In this document: positions 11,688-21,947 of the stretch, one piece after another
Layout: every line of letters begins with the position of its first letter
Numbering within the stretch: the first letter of the stretch is position 1
Assembly (NCBI RefSeq): GCF_003386865.1
Contig: NZ_QTUA01000001.1
Span: 1,426,001-1,490,000, forward strand
From: Calidifontibacter indicus
Lineage (GTDB): Bacteria > Actinomycetota > Actinomycetes > Actinomycetales > Dermatophilaceae
DNA: 64,000 nt
Direction: 5' to 3'
Made by a program: the position numbers and the translations under genes
The notes under the pieces: model-generated
Database searches by the model: none
The model's input: only the letters and a program-made list of their open reading frames with translations
Told to the model about the DNA's origin: nothing

Positions 11688-11848
11688 GGACTACACCGTC
11701 TCGTCATCGGTTGGCGCCTGGGCGAGATTCGGCTGGACGTCGGATGAGGGTCAGGTGAACGTCCTGCCTCGTCGGTGAACGGCAGGTGACGGGCACACGT
11801 TGGTCGGGGCATCGTCGTGATCCCCGCGCGATGGGTTAGCGTTCGGCC
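11688..11848. promoter_or_regulatory. divergent promoter region mgtA-like / manC
   Basis: 161 bp between divergent genes. On the plus strand TAGCGT (11837-11842) ends six bases before the manC ATG, fitting a leaderless start. An inverted repeat CTGCC...GGCAG spans about 11764-11785. No other clear site was seen. Confidence 0.5.
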
Positions 11849-12955
11849 ATGAACTCAGCGGTATCGGGGGAGATCCCGGGTTTTTACGCGATCGTGCCGG
11901 CCGGTGGTTCCGGCACCCGACTGTGGCCGTTGTCGCGGGCCGGGTCACCGAAGTTCCTGCACGACCTGACCGGGTCGGGTAAGTCGTTGCTGCGCACGAC
12001 AGTCGACCGGCTGACCCCGCTGTGCGGTGGCCGGCTCGTAGTTGTCACCGGCACTCGGCACGCCGAGGCCGTACGCGAGCAGATTCCCGAGCTCGGCCAG
12101 GACGACCTCATCGTCGAACCGTCGCCGCGCGAGTCGATGCCGGCGATCGGGTTGGCGGCCGCGTTGCTGGAGCAGCTCGACCCCGACGCGGTGCTGGGGT
12201 CGTTCGCGGCCGACCACGTGATCGTCGACGACGAGACGTTCCGCGACTGTGTGCGGCAGGCCGTCGCGGTTGCGCGTACGGGCAAGTTGGTGACGATCGG
12301 CATCGAACCCACGCACGCGGCAACGGGATTCGGGTACATCCAGACCGGCGATCCGTTGCACATCGAGGGTGCACCGGACGCGTTGGACGTGAAGGCATTC
12401 GTCGAGAAGCCCGACGGCGAGACCGCCGAGCAGTACGTCGACAGCGGTGAGTACCGCTGGAACGCAGGCATGTTCGTGGTGAAGGCGAGCGTGTTGTTGG
12501 ACATGTTGGCGCAGTACCAGCCGGTGATGGCGCACCATCTGCGGTCGATCGCGAACAACCCGATGCGGCTGAACGAGTTGTGGCCGCGGTTGACGAAGAT
12601 CGCGATCGATCCGGCGATCGCGGAGCCGGCGGCGGTCGACGACCGGGTGGCGGTCGTGCCGGGTGCGTTCGGGTGGGACGACGTGGGTGACTTCGCCTCG
12701 TTGGCGTCGGTGTTGGTGGAGTCGGCCGACGCACCGGGGGTGAAGGTGTTGGGGGAGAGCGAACTGGTGGTCATGCAGGACTCCACCGGGGTCGTTGCGC
12801 CGCGCTCGGGACGCACGGTCGTGGCCCTCGGGGTCGAGGACGTCGTGGTGGTCGACACCCCGGACGCCGTCCTGGTCACCACCCGCGACCGGGCACAGGA
12901 CGTCAAGAAGATCGTCGAGAAGCTCAAGCTGACCGGTCGCGAAGACCTGACCTGA
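11849..12955 (+). CDS. manC: mannose-1-phosphate guanylyltransferase
   Basis: 368-residue nucleotidyltransferase that makes GDP-mannose from mannose-1-phosphate and GTP. The signature GGSGTRLWPLSR is at 19-30 and FVEKPD (sugar-phosphate site) near 190. It lacks the C-terminal isomerase domain of the longer bifunctional ManC/AlgA enzymes, as is usual in Actinobacteria. GDP-mannose feeds the divergent MgtA-like enzyme and perhaps the left-hand polysaccharide cluster. The ATG start is supported by a -10 box six bases upstream. Confidence 0.93.
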   Translation: MNSAVSGEIPGFYAIVPAGGSGTRLWPLSRAGSPKFLHDLTGSGKSLLRTTVDRLTPLCGGRLVVVTGTRHAEAVREQIPELGQDDLIVEPSPRESMPAIGLAAALLEQLDPDAVLGSFAADHVIVDDETFRDCVRQAVAVARTGKLVTIGIEPTHAATGFGYIQTGDPLHIEGAPDALDVKAFVEKPDGETAEQYVDSGEYRWNAGMFVVKASVLLDMLAQYQPVMAHHLRSIANNPMRLNELWPRLTKIAIDPAIAEPAAVDDRVAVVPGAFGWDDVGDFASLASVLVESADAPGVKVLGESELVVMQDSTGVVAPRSGRTVVALGVEDVVVVDTPDAVLVTTRDRAQDVKKIVEKLKLTGREDLT

Positions 12956-12969
12956 CCGAGGGAGATTCG

Positions 12970-13662
12970 ATGTCCAGCCCCGCCCAACAGGATGTCTACG
13001 GCTTCAACACGCGCCCAGATGTCGTGCCGTCCATCCCCGTTCACGCCCGCTCGGCACTCGATGTCGGATGTTCCGAAGGAGGGTTCGGGCGAACGCTTCG
13101 GCAGGTGCTGGGGCCCGACGCGCATTTGGTCGGGGTCGACGCGGTGCCGGCAAACGTTGCGGCTGCGCGCGCCAACATCGACTTTGACGAAGTCGTCGAA
13201 GGCTACTTCCCGGACGCGATGGCGGGCCGGCCGGAGACCTTCGACATCGTCTCGTTCAACGATGTGCTCGAGCACATCGTCGACCCGTGGGCCACGCTGG
13301 AGGCGGTCAAGGGATGGCTCAGCCCAAGTGGAGTCGTGCTCGCTGCCATCCCCAACGTCCAGTGGCTACCCGTCGTCATCGGCCTTGTGATGGGGCGATG
13401 GGACTACGAGGAGACGGGCATTCTCGATCGCACCCACGTGCGATTCTTCACCCGCAAGACGATCATGGACATGTTTGCCGGTTGCGGGTACGAGGTGCTC
13501 GAGTGCCGTGGCGCGAACGACGTCTCGGAGTATTTCGCTTCCGACCCGGTGCGTTGGCGTCGCTCGATCAAGCAGTTCGCAGGGCGACTCAGCGGCGATC
13601 GCCGGTATATGCATTTCATCGTCGTTGCGCGCCCAGTGATCGCCGGGCCAAGCCCTCGCTAG
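12970..13662 (+). CDS. class I SAM-dependent methyltransferase
   Basis: 230-residue methyltransferase with the glycine-rich SAM loop DVGCSEGGFG at 31-40 and an acidic residue after the second strand (GVDAVP). The middle reads FNDVLEHIVDPW, common to methyltransferases of the UbiE/Methyltransf_23 type that act on sugars or polysaccharide intermediates. A GGGAG ribosome site precedes the ATG, and manC ends 14 bp upstream, so they are likely one transcript. The substrate is unknown; a cell-envelope glycan role is a guess from context. Confidence 0.85.
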   Translation: MSSPAQQDVYGFNTRPDVVPSIPVHARSALDVGCSEGGFGRTLRQVLGPDAHLVGVDAVPANVAAARANIDFDEVVEGYFPDAMAGRPETFDIVSFNDVLEHIVDPWATLEAVKGWLSPSGVVLAAIPNVQWLPVVIGLVMGRWDYEETGILDRTHVRFFTRKTIMDMFAGCGYEVLECRGANDVSEYFASDPVRWRRSIKQFAGRLSGDRRYMHFIVVARPVIAGPSPR

Positions 13663-13665
13663 GGT
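13660..13665 (+). promoter_or_regulatory. leaderless-type -10 box, pyrD
   Basis: TAGGGT, six bases before ATG 13672; it begins at the preceding gene's stop codon. Confidence 0.5.
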
Positions 13666-13671
13666 CGAAGC

Positions 13672-14739
13672 ATGCCCGACGGACGCACCCGACTCTTCGA
13701 CCTCGGCTACCGCAACCTGCTTCGGCCGCTGCTGTTCCAAATGGGCGGTGGAGACGCCGAGGCCGCGCACCACGCGACCCTCAAGCAGATCCGCGCCGTC
13801 GGCCAACGGCCCTCCGCGATCAAGGCGTTGACCCGCGCGACCGCCGTGCCGACCAAGCCGGTGGAGGTCGCGGGCATCGTCTTTCCGGGTCGCGTCGGCC
13901 TGGCCGCCGGCGTCGACAAGGACGGCGTCGGGGTAAAGGCGTGGGGCGCACTCGGGTTCGGTCACGTCGAACTCGGCACGGTGACGGCTCACGCACAGCC
14001 GGGCAACGACCAGCCGCGGCTGTTCCGGCTGGTCGAGAGCCGCGCGATCATCAACCGGATGGGCTTCAACAACCTGGGTGCCCAGCATCTGGCGGACACC
14101 CTCGCGCTCGCCGGCAAGGTGTCGATCCCCGTCGGGGTCAGCATCGGCAAGACCAAGACCACGCCGGTGGAGGAAGCCGTGGACGACTACCTGACGTCGC
14201 TGCGAGCGCTCGACGACTACGCCGACTACGTCGCGGTCAACGTGTCGAGCCCTAACACCCCGGGACTGCGCAGCCTGCAGGACAAGGAACCGTTGGCCGA
14301 ACTGCTCGCGGAACTGGTCACCGAGACCACCCGCCTCGCAACCCGAGGCAAGCGTCCGACCCCGATCTTCGTCAAGATCGCCCCAGATCTCGCCGACGAA
14401 GCCATCGACGACGTGCTCGAGGTCGCACTGCGCGCCGACGTCAGCGGCATCATCGCGACCAACACGACGCTGGGTCGCGACGACATCGTAGGGAAGGACG
14501 TGATGCTCGCCGGCGAGGCCGGCGGACTGTCGGGTGCGCCGCTCACCGTCCGAGCCCGCCAGGTCGTGGGTTACGTCGCCTCGCACACCGCACTGCCGGT
14601 CATCGGGGTCGGCGGCATCATGACCGCCGACGACGGCAAGGCGATGATCGACGCCGGCGCCTCGTTGATCCAGGTCTACAGCGGCTTCATCTACGGCGGC
14701 CCCGGACTTGTCGGTGAGCTCAACCGCACCATCGGCTGA
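13672..14739 (+). CDS. pyrD: dihydroorotate dehydrogenase (quinone), class 2
   Basis: 355-residue membrane-associated FMN enzyme that oxidises dihydroorotate to orotate in pyrimidine synthesis, passing electrons to quinone. Class 2 features: an N-terminal amphipathic helix (RNLLRPLLFQMGGGDAEAAH), GFNNLGA, catalytic Ser region NVSSPNTPG and an FMN-phosphate loop GVGGI near the C-terminus. TAGGGT at 13660-13665 overlaps the preceding stop codon and lies six bases before the ATG, suggesting an independent leaderless mRNA. Confidence 0.96.
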   Translation: MPDGRTRLFDLGYRNLLRPLLFQMGGGDAEAAHHATLKQIRAVGQRPSAIKALTRATAVPTKPVEVAGIVFPGRVGLAAGVDKDGVGVKAWGALGFGHVELGTVTAHAQPGNDQPRLFRLVESRAIINRMGFNNLGAQHLADTLALAGKVSIPVGVSIGKTKTTPVEEAVDDYLTSLRALDDYADYVAVNVSSPNTPGLRSLQDKEPLAELLAELVTETTRLATRGKRPTPIFVKIAPDLADEAIDDVLEVALRADVSGIIATNTTLGRDDIVGKDVMLAGEAGGLSGAPLTVRARQVVGYVASHTALPVIGVGGIMTADDGKAMIDAGASLIQVYSGFIYGGPGLVGELNRTIG

Positions 14740-14766
14740 TCACTGGATCGCTGGCACGATGTGCGG

Positions 14767-15948
14767 GTGAGTCCCGACGTGGAGACGGCAACGCAGCCGC
14801 CCGAGCAGGCGGCCGCCGTGCGTGCCGAACGCGGAATAGCGTTGGTATCGGCCGCGATGCGGTCGGTGGTGGTGCTTCAGATCCTCGTCGCGTTGCCGTC
14901 CGGGATCGGTCTCGCCGCCACCCCGTGGCTCTACGTCGTGCTCGCCGGTGCCGTGCTGGCGGTGTCGGCGGCGCTGATCGCGAGTTGCCTGCGATCGTCC
15001 GCGGTTCGTGCCGGTCGCTGGCAACCGATCGACATCCCGCTCGGCTTCGCCGCCTACCCGGTGATGACCCTCGTGCTGCCGGCCGAACACACCGTCGGCA
15101 CCTGGGAAGCATGGGCCGGTGGCTATGCGGTCAACGTGGCGGCCATCGGGTCGACCTATCTGCCGGCCCGCGCGGCGGTGGCCGTCGGGCTCGGGCTCGG
15201 CGTCTGGTCGTTCGGGTGGACGGCGTCCGCCGCCGGGTCGTGGTCGACGGCCTTCAACAACGCCGCGACCGTGCCCGGCTACGCGATCGTGGTCGCTCTG
15301 CTGGTCGCGTACATCCGGGGTCTCGCCGCCGACGCCGACCGGTCGAAGGAGGAGGCGGTCACGGCGACCCGGGCCCTGGAACTGCACCGCTACCAGCTCA
15401 CCGTGCACGATGCCACGAGCATCCTGCGGCTGCTGTCCGACGAGCGCACGCCGGCGGAAGTGCTGCCGGCGCTGCGGCTGCAGGCCGAACGGGAGTCGCG
15501 CCGCCTGCGCACCTACCTCGGCCAGACTCCGCCGCCACGTGGCGACGAGCGCGAGTCGACCATCGGCACGATGATCGACTCCGCGGTCGAGGGGTTCGAC
15601 GATCTGCCGCTGCACCTGGTGGTCGACCTCGGCGCCGAGGTGGTGCTCGACCCGGAGGTGTGGGCCGCGACCGACCGCGCGGTTGCCACCGTGCTGCACA
15701 ACACCCGGCTGTACGCCGGCGCCCGGCAGGTCGTCGTCCACGCCGACAGCGACGGACGCAGCTGGGAGGTTTCGGTGACCGACGACGGTGCCGGCTTCGA
15801 CCAGCAGGCTCAGCCGCTCGGCTTCGGGCTGAGCACCCAGGTGCAGCAGGCGCTGCGCGAAGTCGGTGTCGATTCGAGCATCTGGTCGGCTCCGGCGCAG
15901 GGCACGTCGGTGGTCATGCGCGGGACGGTGGGTGTGCCGTACCCGTGA
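14767..15948 (+). CDS. orphan membrane sensor histidine kinase
   Basis: About 393 residues: four to five N-terminal hydrophobic segments (to about residue 190), a short helix with an His-Asp pair (LTVHDATSIL, His near 214) like DesK/HisKA_3 kinases, then a HATPase domain with an N box (LHNTRLYAG, about 310), G1 box DDGAGFD (about 340) and a final G box GTSVVMRG. It presumably autophosphorylates in response to an envelope signal. No response regulator is adjacent, which is unusual. Start: GTG at 14767 follows CACGAT by six bases; GTG 14761 is an alternative. A perfect hairpin spans its stop codon. Confidence 0.8.
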   Translation: MSPDVETATQPPEQAAAVRAERGIALVSAAMRSVVVLQILVALPSGIGLAATPWLYVVLAGAVLAVSAALIASCLRSSAVRAGRWQPIDIPLGFAAYPVMTLVLPAEHTVGTWEAWAGGYAVNVAAIGSTYLPARAAVAVGLGLGVWSFGWTASAAGSWSTAFNNAATVPGYAIVVALLVAYIRGLAADADRSKEEAVTATRALELHRYQLTVHDATSILRLLSDERTPAEVLPALRLQAERESRRLRTYLGQTPPPRGDERESTIGTMIDSAVEGFDDLPLHLVVDLGAEVVLDPEVWAATDRAVATVLHNTRLYAGARQVVVHADSDGRSWEVSVTDDGAGFDQQAQPLGFGLSTQVQQALREVGVDSSIWSAPAQGTSVVMRGTVGVPYP

Positions 15949-15960
15949 TTTCACGGGTAC
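15939..15960. terminator. hairpin over the histidine kinase stop codon
   Basis: GTACCCGTGA and TCACGGGTAC are perfect inverted copies separated by TT. There is no U-tract, so it may act as a terminator with Rho or as an mRNA end stabiliser. Confidence 0.5.
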
Positions 15961-16037
15961 CGCCGCAGCAGTGACGGCGGCAGGCTTCTGGCGGGCGGAA
16001 AAACCCGCTCGGAAAGCCCCCGAAAGGACAGCCCGTC

Positions 16038-16769
16038 ATGATCAAGTCGTCCCGCAGCCGCCGCCTTCTCGCCATGAGCGCCGTCGCCACGATGGGTGGG
16101 CTCGGCGCCATCACCGTCACCGCCCCGCAGGCCGAAGCCGTCACGTGCAAGGCGTACACCACCATCTCCGTGCGCGGCACCAACGACGGAACCCGCACCT
16201 CCTCGGGCACCCAGTTGCCCACCGCCGTCGCGGCCTTCAAGGCGCAGAAGGGTTCGACGAACGTCGTCAGCACCTACGTGAACTACCAGGCCTCCTTCAA
16301 CTACGCCGCTTCGATGGCCGATGGACGGGCTGCGCTCAAGGCGACCTTCAACTCCTACGCCAACGCGTGCCCGCGCACCAAGATCGCGCTGTTCGGCTAC
16401 TCCCAGGGCGCCCACATCGTCGGCGATGTGGTGGTGGGGATGTCGAGCACCCAGCGGGCCCGCCTGCAGGGCATCGGCCTCATCGGCGACCCGATGATGA
16501 ACCCGACCTTCGCCAGCAGCAAGACCGCCGACCGCAGCCACGGCGGCATGTGGGGACGTCGCGCGTCCTGGCCGTCCGGTGTGTACGTCTACAACGTCTG
16601 CAACCGGGGCGACCGGGTCTGTGCATCCCTCAACTGGGTCGACTCGATGGCCTTCCTGAGGAACGGGTCGCGCAACGCACCCCACCTGAAGTACACGACC
16701 TCCACCTACTCGCCGCTGAGCAGCTCCGGCGCCTGGAACATCGGCTACCACGTGGCTCGCCGAGCCTGA
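16038..16769 (+). CDS. secreted cutinase family esterase
   Basis: 243-residue serine esterase. A basic start (MIKSSRSRRLL), a hydrophobic stretch and AEA at 32-34 form a signal peptide cleaved before VTC. The mature part has the cutinase nucleophile motif GYSQG with Ser122, a probable Asp in NRGDRVC (the family places the Asp between paired cysteines) and a late His (IGYHVA). Actinobacterial cutinase-like proteins hydrolyse lipid esters or polyesters. An AAAGGA ribosome site precedes the ATG. It appears to be a single-gene transcript. Confidence 0.88.
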   Translation: MIKSSRSRRLLAMSAVATMGGLGAITVTAPQAEAVTCKAYTTISVRGTNDGTRTSSGTQLPTAVAAFKAQKGSTNVVSTYVNYQASFNYAASMADGRAALKATFNSYANACPRTKIALFGYSQGAHIVGDVVVGMSSTQRARLQGIGLIGDPMMNPTFASSKTADRSHGGMWGRRASWPSGVYVYNVCNRGDRVCASLNWVDSMAFLRNGSRNAPHLKYTTSTYSPLSSSGAWNIGYHVARRA

Positions 16770-16803
16770 GTGCGTTGCGTGGGCCGGAGCGCGCTTTCCG
16801 GAT

Positions 16804-16835
16804 GCGGGACGGTGCGGGAGACCGCGCCGTCCCGC
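16804..16835. terminator. GC-rich hairpin after the cutinase gene
   Basis: 14-bp stem with one G-U type pair (16804-16817 with 16822-16835), loop GAGA. It lies between the cutinase stop and the -10 box of the mutase gene, so it probably ends cutinase transcription; no T-run follows. Confidence 0.55.
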
Positions 16836-16839
16836 TGGC

Positions 16840-16845
16840 TAATCT
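16840..16845 (+). promoter_or_regulatory. leaderless-type -10 box, mutase gene
   Basis: TAATCT, six bases before ATG 16852; same hexamer and spacing as at sdhC. Confidence 0.5.
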
Positions 16846-16851
16846 GTGACC

Positions 16852-18428
<1,577 letters not shown>

Positions 18429-18429
<1 letters not shown>

Positions 18430-18974
18430 TGCGGGACCTGCTCGGCGGTACCAAACGGAAGGCGTCGTTCGTCGGCACCCACTTCATGGCGATCTGCCTG
18501 GGGTTGTTGGTGCTGGCGCTCGCGCTGACCATGCTCACCAACTGCGGTGGTTCGGGCGACGGCACGGCCGCGTCGACCACGCGCAGCTATGAGCGCACCA
18601 CGGCGACAACGGAATCCGGCAGCAGCACGGCGTACCGGTCGTCCGCGGCGAGCACGTCGGGCAACTCGGACACGTCCGGCACGAAGGCCGACGGCCTGCG
18701 CACTGTCGACTACGCCGACCTGCCCAAGCAGGCCAAGGACACCATCGCGTTGATCGACGCGGGCGGACCGTTCCCGTATCCGCGCGACGACGGCAAGACC
18801 TTCGGCAACTTCGAGGGACTGCTGCCGAAGCAGAAGCGCGGCTACTACCGGGAGTACACGGTGCCCACGCCCGGCGCGGACACCCGCGGCGCTCGCCGCA
18901 TCATCCGCGGGCAGGACGGCACGATGTACTACACGTCCGACCATTACGTCAGCTTCCGGAGGATCCAGCGATGA
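18429..18974 (+). CDS. exported RNase Sa/barnase-type ribonuclease
   Basis: 181 residues: a basic start, one hydrophobic segment (about 18-37) ending LTNCGG, a Ser/Thr-rich linker (40-90) and a C-terminal microbial RNase domain of about 90 residues. The catalytic set of RNase Sa is present: Glu142 (YYREYTV), Arg153 and Arg157 (TRGARR) and His172 (SDHYVSF), plus FGNFEGLLP of the family. It should cleave RNA after guanine, outside the membrane or tethered to it. The LTNC motif is a poor lipobox (Asn at -1), so signal anchor or atypical lipoprotein remain possible. The start overlaps the mutase stop (TGATG) and its own stop overlaps the barstar-like gene. Confidence 0.9.
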
Positions 18975-19360
18975 CCAGCCTGACCGTGACGCTCGCCCGC
19001 AGGGAGTCGGCGGTGCTGCGCTCCGACCGATCCGCCGCCGACGTCCGCGCGGTCGGTGAGCGCGCCGGATGGCGGGTGGTCGACCTCGTGCTGGAGGAGC
19101 CGACCGACAAAGCGACGTTCCTCGCCAAGTGCGCCGACGCGTTCGACCTGCCCGATCACTTCGGTCACAACTGGGACGCCCTCGCCGACTGCATCGACGA
19201 CATCCGGGACGAGCCGGGGGTGCTCGTCGCCTTCGCCGGAGCCGGCCACCTGAGCGACCACGATCGGGAGGTGATCCGTGAGATCTTCACCGAGCGGGTC
19301 GACCTCGGCCCGGCGCCCTTCGTCGTGGTCGCCGCAGCGGCCCCGGCCACGCAGCCGTAG
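18971..19360 (+). CDS. barstar-family ribonuclease inhibitor
   Basis: 129-residue cytoplasmic protein with the barstar signature FGHNWDALADCIDD (about 58-71), including the acidic residues that plug the RNase active site. It begins four bases before the end of the RNase gene (ATGA overlap), so inhibitor and enzyme are made together and the cell is protected from unexported RNase. Length is slightly above the 90 residues of barstar because of an N-terminal extension. Confidence 0.92.
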   Translation: MTSLTVTLARRESAVLRSDRSAADVRAVGERAGWRVVDLVLEEPTDKATFLAKCADAFDLPDHFGHNWDALADCIDDIRDEPGVLVAFAGAGHLSDHDREVIREIFTERVDLGPAPFVVVAAAAPATQP

Positions 19361-19372
19361 AATCCATCGGTT

Positions 19373-20587
19373 GTGACCGCTACGACCTCCAGCATCCAGA
19401 CCCTCATCGACGCCCTCGCCCGCGACGTCACCGAGCTGGAGCCGGAGCTCATCGCCCACCGGCGGCACTTCCACCAGCACCCCGAGATCGCGTTCAACGA
19501 GCACGGCACGACCGAACGGGTCCACGACGCCCTGACCGCGGCGGGCATCGCGACCCGACGGTTGGACGGCACCGGGCTCGTGGCCGAGATCGGTCCCGCG
19601 CAGCCCGTTTACCGGTCCGCGCTGCGTGCCGACCTCGACGCGCTGCCGATCCCGGAGCGCACCGGTCTGGAGTTCGCGTCGCGCACCGCCAACGTCTGTC
19701 ATGCTTGCGGCCACGACGTGCACACCAGCGCGGTGCTCGGTGCGGCGCTCGCGTTGAAGCGGCACGAGGAGCAGCTCGAGCAGATGCGCACGGCGGTGCG
19801 GTTCATCTTCCAGCCGGCCGAGGAGGTCGTGCCCGGCGGCGCGCACAACGTGATCGACGAGAACGCGCTCGACGGCGTCGACCGGGTGTTCGCGGTGCAC
19901 TGCGACCCGCAGATCGACGTGGGCACGGTGGGTCTCGCGGTCGGTCCGGTCACGGCGGCCTGCGACGGCATCCACGTCATGGTCAGCGGACGCGGCGGGC
20001 ACACCAGCCGTCCGCATCTCACCCAGGACGTCGTCTTCGCACTGGCCAAGATCATCAGCGAACTGCCCGCCGTCATCTCCCGCCGACTCGACCCGCGCGC
20101 AGGTGCGACGCTGGTGTGGGGCGAGGTGCACGCCGGCAACGCCAGCAACGTCATCCCAGCGGTGGGGGAGGCCCGCGGCACGCTGCGCATCCTCGACGCC
20201 CAGGCATGGGACGACGTGGAGGCGCTGATCGAGCCGACGATCCACCAGATCGCGGCGCCGTACAAGGTGCACGTCGAGGTGCGCCACGTGCGCGGCGTGC
20301 CCCCGGTGGTCAACGACGCCGACGCGATCGCCGCGCTCAGCCGCGCCAGCCTGCGCGCGGTGGGGGAGCACTCCGTCGTGCCGACGAGGCAGTCGATGGG
20401 CGGCGAGGATTTCAGCTGGATGCTGCGCGACCGTCCCGGTGCGATGGCCCGCCTCGGCACGCGTACCCCGGGCGGGGCGACCTTCGAGTTGCACCAGGGC
20501 GACCTGGTGGTCGACGAACGAGCGATCGGCATCGGCGCTCGGCTCCTGGCCGGAGCCGCGGTGGTGCCGCCCGGCCCGTTGGCCTGA
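19373..20587 (+). CDS. M20 family amidohydrolase
   Basis: 404-residue metal-dependent hydrolase of the M20D group (hippurate hydrolase/N-acyl amino acid amidohydrolase type). Metal and catalytic motifs: HRHFHQHPE-type opening, CHACGHDVHTS near residue 110, QPAEEVVPGGA with the catalytic Glu pair near 145, and MGGEDFSWML near the C-terminus. It would release an amino acid from an N-acyl conjugate; the substrate is not readable. GTG start; TAGAAT ends nine bases upstream, overlapping the barstar gene end, so it may have its own promoter. Confidence 0.88.
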   Translation: MTATTSSIQTLIDALARDVTELEPELIAHRRHFHQHPEIAFNEHGTTERVHDALTAAGIATRRLDGTGLVAEIGPAQPVYRSALRADLDALPIPERTGLEFASRTANVCHACGHDVHTSAVLGAALALKRHEEQLEQMRTAVRFIFQPAEEVVPGGAHNVIDENALDGVDRVFAVHCDPQIDVGTVGLAVGPVTAACDGIHVMVSGRGGHTSRPHLTQDVVFALAKIISELPAVISRRLDPRAGATLVWGEVHAGNASNVIPAVGEARGTLRILDAQAWDDVEALIEPTIHQIAAPYKVHVEVRHVRGVPPVVNDADAIAALSRASLRAVGEHSVVPTRQSMGGEDFSWMLRDRPGAMARLGTRTPGGATFELHQGDLVVDERAIGIGARLLAGAAVVPPGPLA

Positions 20588-20780
20588 CCATTTACCGGCG
20601 GGTAACAGGCTGGTGACCGTTCGATAACGGTTCTGCGGCGAACTGCTGACGGGCATCTCAGCGGGCGATACAGTTGCCGCGCTCGTGCGGTCGTATCTCG
20701 CTGCCCGGGCATCCCGGAACCCTGCGTCGGCCGACCCCGGTCCCGCGCCCGGGAACCCCTGTTATCTAGAAGGAGACACC
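20588..20780 (+). promoter_or_regulatory. promoter and leader of the nucleoside ABC operon
   Basis: 193 bp. A hairpin (ACCGTT-CGAT-AACGGT, 20616-20631) may end the amidohydrolase message. CTGACG (20646) and TACAGT (20669-20674) with a 17-bp spacer look like a SigA-type promoter, giving a leader of about 100 nt. AAGGAG (20770-20775) is the strongest ribosome site in the window, five bases before the GTG. No riboswitch fold was recognised. A small dyad TTACC-N4-GGTAA lies at 20592-20605. Confidence 0.55.
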
Positions 20781-21860
20781 GTGCGCCCGGTGAAGAAGTT
20801 GGCGGTCACCTCGACTGTCGCAATTTTGTCGCTCGGCCTGACCGCCTGCGGCTCGAACAGCACAACCGACAACTCCTCGGCCCCGGCCGGGTCGAGCGGT
20901 TCCTCGTCCGGCGGTGACGCCGCCCAGCTCAAGGTCGGCCTTGCCTACGACGTGGGTGGCCGTGGTGACCACTCGTTCAACGACTCGGCGGCCAAGGGCC
21001 TCGACGAGGCGGAGAAGCAGTTCGGCATCAAGCCGACCGAGGTCGCTGCCACCAACGGTGAGAACGACGCCGCGCGTGTCTCGCGTCTGCAGCAGCTCGC
21101 GCAGTCGGGCAACCAGGCGATCATCGCCGTCGGCTTCACCTACGCCGCCGCCGTCGGCAAGGTCGCCAAGCAGTTCCCGAACGTGAAGTTCGCGATCGTC
21201 GACGACGCGTCGGCCGACTCCAAGGGCGACAACGTCGACCAGATCACCTTCACCGAGGAGCAGGGCTCCTACCTCGCCGGTGCGGCTGCCGCACTCAAGA
21301 GCAAGAGCGGACGCATCGGCTTCGTCGGCGGTGTCGAGGTGCCGCTGATCAAGAAGTTCGCCGCCGGTTACACCGCGGGTGCGAAGAAGATCAACCCGAA
21401 CATCAAGGTCGACACCGCCTACCTGACCCAGCCGCCGGACTTCAGTGGCTTCGCCGACCCGGCGAAGGGCAAGACCGCCGCGCAGGGCATGTTCCAGAAC
21501 GGCGCCGACGTCGTCTACCAGGCCGCCGGTAAGTCCGGTGACGGTGTGTTCGAGGCCGCGAAGGCCGCCGGCACCGGCAAGTGGGCCATCGGTGTCGACT
21601 CCGACCAGGGTCAGACCGCGGCCGCCGGTGTGCGCTCGGTCATCCTGACCTCGATGGTCAAGGGCGTCGACGTGGGTGTGCTCGCCTTCCTGAAGATGGT
21701 TCACGAGAACAACTTCAAGGGCGGCAACCACGTCTACGACCTGAAGGCCGGCGGTGTCTCGCTCGCCACGACCGGTGGTCACATCGACGACATCAAGTCC
21801 AAGCTCGACGAGCTGAAGAAGGGCATCGAGGACGGCTCCATCAAGGTTCCGTCCGCCTGA
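20781..21860 (+). CDS. BMP-family nucleoside-binding lipoprotein
   Basis: 359-residue substrate-binding protein of the BMP/PnrA family (Med/BmpA), which binds purine or other nucleosides for an ABC importer. Lipoprotein signal with lipobox LTAC (Cys about 24), then a Ser/Gly-rich linker and the type I binding fold (KVGLAYDVGGRGDHSFND, GENDAARV, GVEVPLIKKF). The GTG start is fixed by AAGGAG. It is followed by the ATPase and two permeases; a long hairpin lies after its stop, which may raise its level above the rest. Confidence 0.93.
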   Translation: MRPVKKLAVTSTVAILSLGLTACGSNSTTDNSSAPAGSSGSSSGGDAAQLKVGLAYDVGGRGDHSFNDSAAKGLDEAEKQFGIKPTEVAATNGENDAARVSRLQQLAQSGNQAIIAVGFTYAAAVGKVAKQFPNVKFAIVDDASADSKGDNVDQITFTEEQGSYLAGAAAALKSKSGRIGFVGGVEVPLIKKFAAGYTAGAKKINPNIKVDTAYLTQPPDFSGFADPAKGKTAAQGMFQNGADVVYQAAGKSGDGVFEAAKAAGTGKWAIGVDSDQGQTAAAGVRSVILTSMVKGVDVGVLAFLKMVHENNFKGGNHVYDLKAGGVSLATTGGHIDDIKSKLDELKKGIEDGSIKVPSA

Positions 21861-21901
21861 CCCGAATCCGGGCCCACACCCAACAGGGTGATCCGGATGA
21901 A

Positions 21902-21941
21902 CGAAGCCCGGTGCGTCGGATATCGTGCGCACCGGGCTTCG
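21902..21941 (+). terminator. hairpin attenuator between binding protein and ATPase
   Basis: Perfect 14-bp stem (21902-21915 with 21928-21941), 12-nt loop, followed by CCCTTT. It lies 41 bp after the lipoprotein stop and before the conserved part of the ATPase gene, so it is likely an intra-operon partial terminator. Confidence 0.65.
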
Positions 21942-21947
21942 CCCTTT

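Noticed and set aside
10404-11747. Open frame of 447 codons on the plus strand
   Set aside because: Opposite the MgtA-like glycosyltransferase, whose motifs are intact on the minus strand.
16846-16851. GTG 16846 as the mutase start
   Set aside because: It directly follows the TAATCT box; ATG 16852 has the spacing seen at other loci.
20592-20605. TTACC-N4-GGTAA dyad as a fatty-acid regulator operator
   Set aside because: It lies just after the amidohydrolase stop and about 50 bp before the BMP -35; similarity to known boxes is too weak.
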